NCBI GenBank assembly: GCA_947589405.1
Contig: CANQBT010000003.1
Span: forward strand, 1 to 41,464
Length of the DNA stretch: 41,464 bases
DNA from: an uncultured Clostridia bacterium
Lineage (GTDB): Bacteria > Bacillota > Clostridia > Lachnospirales > CAG-274
Reading direction: 5' to 3'
How positions within the stretch are numbered: the stretch's first letter is position 1; each line of letters begins with the position of its first letter. The translations under genes were made by a program, and so were the position numbers. Below are positions 35,087-41,464 of the stretch, piece by piece. The notes below the pieces were generated by a model. That model made no database searches and was not told where the DNA came from. It saw only the letters and a list, made by a program, of their open reading frames with translations.

Positions 35087-38000
35087 TTATTGTTCCTTCT
35101 TTTTACGGAAGGTCAATGCAAGTACAGCAAAGGCTGCAATAAGTGAAGCCCATGCGATAGGAAGTGAAGTATTGTCACCTGTCTGTGGTGAACCGTTTCT
35201 GCCGGTTGAGCTTCCTGAACCATATGTTCCGCTGCTTCCCTCAGTACTTCCTCTTCTTCCGACAGTAGAAGCATTAGGTCTGTCGCCTGTCTTACCTGCA
35301 GTACCTGTGCCTACGGTATTGGCATTAGGTCTGCCTCTGCTGCTTCCTGCTGTTCCGTACTCGTCCTCATCATTCGGAGTTCCCGGAGTTCCGCCTGTAC
35401 GTATTGTAGTAGTTTCTGTTGTAAGCTCTGTACGTGGTGTGCCTCCGTTTACAGTAGTTGTTTCCGTTGTGGTTTCGGAAACGGTTGTTTCTGTAGTAGT
35501 TTCTGTAGAGCTCTCTGTGATCTCCGTTGTAGCTGCGGTGGTAGTTTCCGTTGTAGCCTCCGTTGTAGTAAACGTTGGAGTAGAATGTGGACGTCCGCCG
35601 CTTGGCTTTGTAGTTGTAGTTTCCGTAGCAGCTTCTGTTGTTACAACAGTTGTTGCTTCGGTAGTGGTCGTTGTCGGCTTAGGTCCCGGCGGTGGAGTAT
35701 ACGGCTTATCTGTTGTAGCCTCCGTTGTCGTTTCCGTAGTCGTTGTAGTTGTAGTTGTCGTAGTCGTAGTCGTTGTTGTCGTGGTCGTTGTGGACGTTGA
35801 CGTTGTCGTTGTAGACGTTGACGTTGACGTTGTTGACTCCGTACTTGTTTCCGTTGTCGTCTGCTTTGGCGGAGGCGGTGGAGTTGGCTTAGTCGTAGCC
35901 TGTGTAGTGGCTGTAGACGTTGTGGTCTCCGTACTTGTCTCCGTTGTAGTCGTAGACGTGGTCGTTGTTGTCGTAGTCGTTGTTGTGGTTGTCGTCGTTG
36001 TTGTCGTAGTCGTTGTGGACGTTGACGTTGTTGACTCTGTACTTGACTCCGTTGTTGTCGTATCCTTTGGCGGAGGTGGAGGAGTTGGCTTAGTCGTAGT
36101 CTGTGTAGTGACTGTAGACGTTGTTGTCTCCGTACTTGTCTCCGTCGTGGTCGTAGACGTTGTGGTAGTCGTTGTAGTGGTCGTTGTTGTTGTAGTTGTT
36201 GTCGTTGTTGTTGTAGTTGTTGTTGTTGTTGTTGTAGTTGTTGTCGACGTCGTTGTTGTCGTTGTCGATGTAGACGTAGTCGTTGTGGACGTTGACGTTG
36301 TTGTCTCCGTACTTGTTTCCGTTGTAGTCGTGGACTTTGGCGGAGAAGGCTTTGTTGTAGCCTGAGTCGTTGTAGTAGACGTTGTGGTCTCTGTACTTGT
36401 CTCCGTTGTAGTCGTGGACGTTGTGGTAGTCGTCGTCGACGTCGACGTCGTTGTCGTAGTTGTTGTAGTTGTAGTTGTCGTAGTCGTAGTTGTCGTTGTA
36501 GTCGTCGTAGTCGTTGTAGACGTTGATGTTGTCGTTGTGGACGTTGTTGTCTCCGTACTTGTCTCTGTTGTAGTAGTAGAGGTTGACGTTGACGTTGTGG
36601 ACGTTGACGTTGACGTTGTCGTCTCTGTAGACGTTGACGTTGACGTTTCTGTGGTAGTCTCTGTAGATGTTTCTGTCGTGGTTTCTGTAGTGGTCTCTGT
36701 AGATGTCGTAGTAGATATTTCCTTATTGTTTATATCTACGATACCCTTATTGTTATCTCCTTTAAGCTCTACAGAATTATTGGTATAATCAATATCCACT
36801 ATACCGTTTACGCCCTGTTCAAGTATCCTGCCGTTAATATCGGTCTCATATACGATGTACTGAGTACCGTTTTCAACATCGTAAGGCAGATTCTTGAATA
36901 CGACCTTATCCTTTGTACCTTCGGCTGAACCCTTTATCGTAAGGCTCTTTATAGAGCTTATTCTTACAGGCTTGCCGTCTTTCATTTCAAATACTGCAAA
37001 ATAGAATGTCTTTCTGCTGTTTGTATCGGAAACAAAGGTCTTGTTAAGTGTAATTTCACCATCATCGCCCTTGCTCTTTACCCATACGCCGACCTTTGCC
37101 GGCTCTGCAATAAGTCTTTGCTTCATTATTGCCTGAGGACCTACCGCCCTTGTAAATGAGTAAGCAAAGTTGTTCCATGCAATGTTGCTCTCGCCAAGAG
37201 TCGTAACGACCTCGGGAACACGTCCCGTAAACTTGATCTGTACACCTGCGCCTGCAGGTATCTGATATTCACTGTCAAAGAGGAATCTTACAAGAGAAGT
37301 ATTTTCTCCCGGTGAGGTGCTCCAGTCAGTAATATACTGGCTTCCGCCTGCCCAGTCCTCCGCATTCTCGTCATTGAATGTGGTTACTCTGTCGTCTGAG
37401 AAGTTAAGAGTGACCTGAGGATGATCCTCCTGACCGTTAGGCTTTGTAACGGTAGTTGAGATATAGTCATCCCATGCTACGTCAAACTTAGAATCTCTTG
37501 CATAATCCGTAATGACGCCAATATCGCCTACAAATGGCAGTCTGTCTATTACAGAGAAGTTCTTTATAGCAACATTTGAATTATTCTTAATGTTAAGAGT
37601 ATATGTAACTGTTTCACCCTGCATACCCTGAACATAGTTGTCGGGCTCATCTTTATAGCTGTAGCCCGTGTCTTCAACAGGGTCGTACTTGTGACCATCA
37701 GGTGTGTATTCTATTTCCTTCCAGGACTCTGTGGCAAGACCTAATATATTGAATGTGCCGCTGGAGCCTAATCCGCCTTCTATCTCGTGGCCGGAAGGTA
37801 TGTTCTCATCATCATATCTGCCTGATACCTTAAGAGCAACATCGTTCTTTATAACGCCCGTCTTACCTGCAAGACCTGACTTCATCTTTGTTGCAAAGGA
37901 GATCTCAATAAATTCACCGGGCTGAAGGTCGAACTCACGCATTCCTGTAAAGTCCCAAACGGCTATATCCTTTCTTTCCTCTTCGGGAACGGAAGGATCT

Positions 38001-41000
38001 GTGCTGCCCTTTATAACAGTAGCATCAATAAACGGAAGCTCTGTTCTTTCGCCTGTCAGCTCGTTTGTCTTATAAATATTGGGTCGCCAGTTTATAAGGC
38101 TGACATCATCAGCATTCATGTAGGTATATATGGCAGGGATACTATCCTCTACCTTATAATCCTTCATCACGGAGCCGCCGCCCTGTTCATCTGCTTCGTT
38201 TATTACAGCTATAGTCCATACTATACTGTCACCTGCGGTAACAACGCCGCCTACATTATTAAGAGTAGGTGAAGAAGCGGCAAATGAGCCTATACCCCTC
38301 TTGCCAACTCCCGGATGCATAGTTTCTTCCTTAACGGTAATGGTTTTCTTTACGGTCTTTTTTGTAGTGACCTCTCCTTCAGGAGTTTCAAAAGCATTGT
38401 TTGCCGTTATGGATACGGAATTGCTTACGTCTGACTGCTGTATGTAATACTTGCCGTCAACTACCTCTGCTGATGACACAAGCTTTTCTATCTCATCTTC
38501 GGTAAGCTGAGTTACATAGAATATATATGTAGGCTTCTTGCCATGATATATCTTAAAGTCATCGGGGAAAGTCACCGTAAATACGGAACCCGGTTCTTCA
38601 TTGTAATCAATTTGGGCTTGGTTATATATATAGAAATTATCGTCCTGCTCATAGTAAGCAGCATGTACCTCTATAGTTATATCTCTCCAGCCGTCCTCAA
38701 GCCTCTTCACAAGCTTCATGCCGTCAGGTATCTTATCATTGACTACAAGCTTACCTGCGTCATAGTCCTTTTCGCTTAAATTTTCAAGACTTATGACATA
38801 GCTGAATCTCATATCTCTGAGATACTGTCTCAGCTCCTCCTCAGAAGTTGCTTCCTTAACATAGAGATTATCCTTATCGGTAAAATGTCCGTTTTCGTCC
38901 CTAATAGGATTGCCGCTTTCATCTACCGCTACGGCTTCCTTCTTTATGTCAAGCACAGGATTGGAAGTGTTTACACCATAGTTGACTGTGACATTATCGC
39001 CGCCGTTTACGGATACCGTATTGGCACCAATTGTAAAATCCGCCTTAAGCTTAAGAGAATACTCAAGCTCTATATATCCTCCGGGCAGTACGCTAAAGCC
39101 CGGAATGCTGTTTACAACAGAGCTTACATTTCCGCCGGTGGTCGGACCTGAGCTTGAAGGACTGTTGGGATCATCGGAATCATAGTACTTAATATCTATT
39201 ATTCCGATACCGTACTGCATATTGGGGAATGTGTACTTATCGCCCTTTGTCACTCCGTTGATCTTGCTTACATCTGTAACAACAATATCAACGGGACCAT
39301 CGGCAGTCATTTTGTCTGCATTTGTGAGAACATCGTGTATTTCAAGATAATTAAATGTTTCAAGGGTATTGTTGTATACCTTTATCTTGAACTTAACATA
39401 TTTATCAAGATTTTCTTCCGGAAGCTTGCCGCTTTCCGTAACATCGTTGCCCTCATAGTCATATACATGCTTTTCAACGTCCAGCTTAACATTGGGATCG
39501 GGAACTGTTATTGTTCCTCCGGGACCTTCGCCGCCGCCCTTGTCGCTGTCTGTTTCAAATGTACCGTCCTTAAGTATGGCAATATTGTGTATTGTAGAGT
39601 TGACCTCTGCATCTTCTGCAACCTTTGCCTTTACGGTAAGTGTAAATTCCTGATTGCCATCTACCTTGCCTACATACTTAAATGTTATCTTTCTTGAATC
39701 GCTGTCATACTCTCTTGTCCAGCCCTGTGTTCCCTGAGCCTCTATATACACAAGACCATCGGGAAGTTCGTCCTCTACTATAAGAGGGTGCTCCTCTGTA
39801 TATTCGGCAGGAGAGTTCTGATTATTCTTTACCTTTATGGTATATGTAACCGTTTCGCCGGGCTTAACACGGCTGTTATCGGGAGTCTTTGTTACTATCC
39901 AGTTTTCGGGATTGAACTCATTCCTGGTATGGGTTACGGTAGATTCGCCTTCCTTTTTGCCGTCCGCCCAAAGCTCAGCCGTATTCTTAAGACTGTTGGG
40001 ATTGGCACTCTCAAAGCCTTCGTTTACAGCTACGGGAATGGTTATTGTAATATATCCCTGTGCAGGAAGATTTGTGACCTCAACGGAAATATTCTTTCCA
40101 TTTGTGTTATCTGTATATTCAACTCCGTCGCTTATATCTATTTTAATATCCCCTGCAATATCTACAAAATCGGGAAGTGCGTCCTTTATCTCATGAGGTA
40201 CAGTCATATCGCCTGTGCCTGTGTTCTTATAGGTGATAGTGTAGTCGAAAACATCGCCCTTCCTTATGAAATCCTTGTCGGCTTTCTTTTCAAATGTGGT
40301 GGAAGGAGTCTTTTTCTTAACCTCTATATCTTCTTCTACTTCCTTATCATAGGAATTGCTTGTAAGCTTTGCTGTATTTGGGATACTTGCGTCGCTGTCG
40401 TCCTTTACCTTTAATGGGATATAGCCTGCAAGTATACCATCTGGGTCTATATTTGAACCTTCAAATATGATCCCGTTGTTTTCATAATCATAATTTAAAT
40501 GGCAGCTGCTGCCCGAGTTACTGTTGTTTTCCATTTTCACCCATGCAACATAATCCTTGCCATTCACATTGAATGTGGAAAGTGAGCCTATATTCAGATT
40601 CTGATTATTCCAATCACTAAAATACTGCTTATATGCTTCAAGCTCATCGGCTGTTACAAACTCCAGTCCCTCAGGGATCATATCCTCGAAGCTGTGGCTG
40701 TAAAGAACATCGGTACCGTTGTTCTGAGATGTTATCTTATAAAGAATAATATCTCCTTCAACCACATAGCTGTTTGGATCCCAATCCCCTGTATAAGTGC
40801 CGAACTTGTCGGCTACATCGGAAATTGACTTTGTAAGAGCGTTTGCCAGCTCTGCATCGAACTGTCTGGGACGTGAAAGCAATATAGACGTATCTGCGTC
40901 ATTTTCCAGAACATGCTCTCCGTCAAAATAGTCGGTATATGTAGTCTTGAGCTTTGAGCTTACAGATGTTTCATTTTCAAATCTTTCGTCAAATGAAACG

Positions 41001-41464
41001 CTGTCCTTGCTTATTCTTACCTTTGGCTTAAAGCAGTCCATCTGCTTTTCGGGATATTCCTCAAGGTTAGGATTTTCAACAGTACCCCTTACGGTAAAGC
41101 CTGTTATCCTGCCCTCACCGTCTGTAACGGGAGTTATTTCTGCACCCTCAAGATTTTCTACGCTTACGGCAGAATTAATATCCGTACCTGCGGGAAGATA
41201 CATTCCCTCAGGAAATTCGTAGGTATTCTCAACAGTTACCTTCTTTGTATAAATTGTGCCTTCTGATGTCCATGTAGGATCATATTCGTTAAGTTCTTCA
41301 TTATAAAGGCTCTTGTCGTACTCAATTATGTTGAATACAAGGTCCTCAGGAAGCTTATATTCTCCCTCAGTCACCTGCTGAAGAACGATCTTGTCCTTGT
41401 CGGGCCATTGGTCGTGATCCCACTTAGGCTCTGCCGTTGCGGATACGGAAGCGCTTACGTCCGT
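35087..41464 (-). CDS. Giant cell-wall surface protein, DUF11-type repeat domains, Thr-rich stalk and SPQTG sorting signal; N-terminus beyond window
   Basis: The frame stays open to the window end (TDVSASVSATAEPKWDHDQWPDKDKIVLQQV then the listed ORF; GTG at 41374 is internal). Repeats such as TKTPDNSRVKPGETVTYTIKVKNN; C-terminus SPQTGDNTSLPIAWASLIAAFAVLALTFRKKKEQ. Confidence 0.92.
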   Translation of the reverse strand, partial: TDVSASVSATAEPKWDHDQWPDKDKIVLQQVTEGEYKLPEDLVFNIIEYDKSLYNEELNEYDPTWTSEGTIYTKKVTVENTYEFPEGMYLPAGTDINSAVSVENLEGAEITPVTDGEGRITGFTVRGTVENPNLEEYPEKQMDCFKPKVRISKDSVSFDERFENETSVSSKLKTTYTDYFDGEHVLENDADTSILLSRPRQFDAELANALTKSISDVADKFGTYTGDWDPNSYVVEGDIILYKITSQNNGTDVLYSHSFEDMIPEGLEFVTADELEAYKQYFSDWNNQNLNIGSLSTFNVNGKDYVAWVKMENNSNSGSSCHLNYDYENNGIIFEGSNIDPDGILAGYIPLKVKDDSDASIPNTAKLTSNSYDKEVEEDIEVKKKTPSTTFEKKADKDFIRKGDVFDYTITYKNTGTGDMTVPHEIKDALPDFVDIAGDIKIDISDGVEYTDNTNGKNISVEVTNLPAQGYITITIPVAVNEGFESANPNSLKNTAELWADGKKEGESTVTHTRNEFNPENWIVTKTPDNSRVKPGETVTYTIKVKNNQNSPAEYTEEHPLIVEDELPDGLVYIEAQGTQGWTREYDSDSRKITFKYVGKVDGNQEFTLTVKAKVAEDAEVNSTIHNIAILKDGTFETDSDKGGGEGPGGTITVPDPNVKLDVEKHVYDYEGNDVTESGKLPEENLDKYVKFKIKVYNNTLETFNYLEIHDVLTNADKMTADGPVDIVVTDVSKINGVTKGDKYTFPNMQYGIGIIDIKYYDSDDPNSPSSSGPTTGGNVSSVVNSIPGFSVLPGGYIELEYSLKLKADFTIGANTVSVNGGDNVTVNYGVNTSNPVLDIKKEAVAVDESGNPIRDENGHFTDKDNLYVKEATSEEELRQYLRDMRFSYVISLENLSEKDYDAGKLVVNDKIPDGMKLVKRLEDGWRDITIEVHAAYYEQDDNFYIYNQAQIDYNEEPGSVFTVTFPDDFKIYHGKKPTYIFYVTQLTEDEIEKLVSSAEVVDGKYYIQQSDVSNSVSITANNAFETPEGEVTTKKTVKKTITVKEETMHPGVGKRGIGSFAASSPTLNNVGGVVTAGDSIVWTIAVINEADEQGGGSVMKDYKVEDSIPAIYTYMNADDVSLINWRPNIYKTNELTGERTELPFIDATVIKGSTDPSVPEEERKDIAVWDFTGMREFDLQPGEFIEISFATKMKSGLAGKTGVIKNDVALKVSGRYDDENIPSGHEIEGGLGSSGTFNILGLATESWKEIEYTPDGHKYDPVEDTGYSYKDEPDNYVQGMQGETVTYTLNIKNNSNVAIKNFSVIDRLPFVGDIGVITDYARDSKFDVAWDDYISTTVTKPNGQEDHPQVTLNFSDDRVTTFNDENAEDWAGGSQYITDWSTSPGENTSLVRFLFDSEYQIPAGAGVQIKFTGRVPEVVTTLGESNIAWNNFAYSFTRAVGPQAIMKQRLIAEPAKVGVWVKSKGDDGEITLNKTFVSDTNSRKTFYFAVFEMKDGKPVRISSIKSLTIKGSAEGTKDKVVFKNLPYDVENGTQYIVYETDINGRILEQGVNGIVDIDYTNNSVELKGDNNKGIVDINNKEISTTTSTETTTETTTETSTETTTETSTSTSTETTTSTSTSTTSTSTSTTTTETSTETTTSTTTTSTSTTTTTTTTTTTTTTTTTTTTTTTTSTSTTTTTTSTTTTETSTETTTSTTTTQATTKPSPPKSTTTTETSTETTTSTSTTTTSTSTTTTTTSTTTTTTTTTTTTTTTTTTTTTTTTTTTTTSTTTTETSTETTTSTVTTQTTTKPTPPPPPKDTTTTESSTESTTSTSTTTTTTTTTTTTTTTTTTTTSTTTTETSTETTTSTATTQATTKPTPPPPPKQTTTETSTESTTSTSTSTTTTSTSTTTTTTTTTTTTTTTTTTTETTTEATTDKPYTPPPGPKPTTTTTEATTVVTTEAATETTTTKPSGGRPHSTPTFTTTEATTETTTAATTEITESSTETTTETTVSETTTETTTVNGGTPRTELTTETTTIRTGGTPGTPNDEDEYGTAGSSRGRPNANTVGTGTAGKTGDRPNASTVGRRGSTEGSSGTYGSGSSTGRNGSPQTGDNTSLPIAWASLIAAFAVLALTFRKKKEQ
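35400..36716 (-). repeat. Low-complexity Thr/Ser(/Glu/Pro) repeat tract encoding the surface-protein stalk
   Basis: Long poly-Thr runs, with recurring block TTTTETSTETTTSTxTTQ(A/T)TTKP(T/S)PP(PPP)K present several times. Confidence 0.95.

Noticed and set aside
34971-36365. 464-aa plus-strand ORF rich in poly-Val
   Set aside because: Antisense reading of the Thr-codon tract of the surface-protein gene (NGT repeats read as GTN = Val); no RBS or plausible protein, and it overlaps the end of the YkvI-like gene.
35400-36716. Possible CRISPR-like or satellite array
   Set aside because: No fixed repeat/spacer periodicity; fully explained as coding Thr-rich sequence in the minus frame.
36384-36788. 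134-aa plus-strand poly-Val ORF
   Set aside because: Same antisense artefact of the Thr-rich stalk.

Overview
The window looks like a chromosomal segment from a low/mid-GC anaerobic Bacillota (Clostridia-like; inferred from gene content). It is mostly housekeeping and biosynthetic genes, with no integrase, transposase, tRNA, rRNA or CRISPR array that I can see. Main contents in order: 3' part of nadE; a CaCA cation antiporter behind a yybP-ykoY (Mn2+)-like riboswitch; thrC; nrdR; a 2Fe-2S ferredoxin plus a group-B-like [FeFe] hydrogenase; a small lipoprotein; a secreted 1412-aa pectin methylesterase/SGNH-esterase fusion with a divergent MerR regulator and an unlisted 51-aa downstream ORF; a T-box-controlled trpEGCFBA operon lacking trpD; a SAM-methyltransferase-like gene between two near-identical 53-bp repeats; an ApbE/Gx-transporter/NusG_II cluster; rlmH, an MBL hydrolase and murA; a maa-like acetyltransferase; a GalT-like protein; an oligopeptide-type binding lipoprotein; SLT, coaE and polA; LysM-GH18; a YkvI-like permease; and the 3' part of a giant DUF11-type surface protein with a Thr-rich stalk and an SPQTG sorting signal. 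The most interesting non-coding structure is a family of modular intergenic repeats. Their hairpins stay paired while the stem sequences differ between copies, and they occur only at convergent gene junctions here. A second such module family sits inside the trp leader. All product names come from motif recognition by eye; no database search was run.
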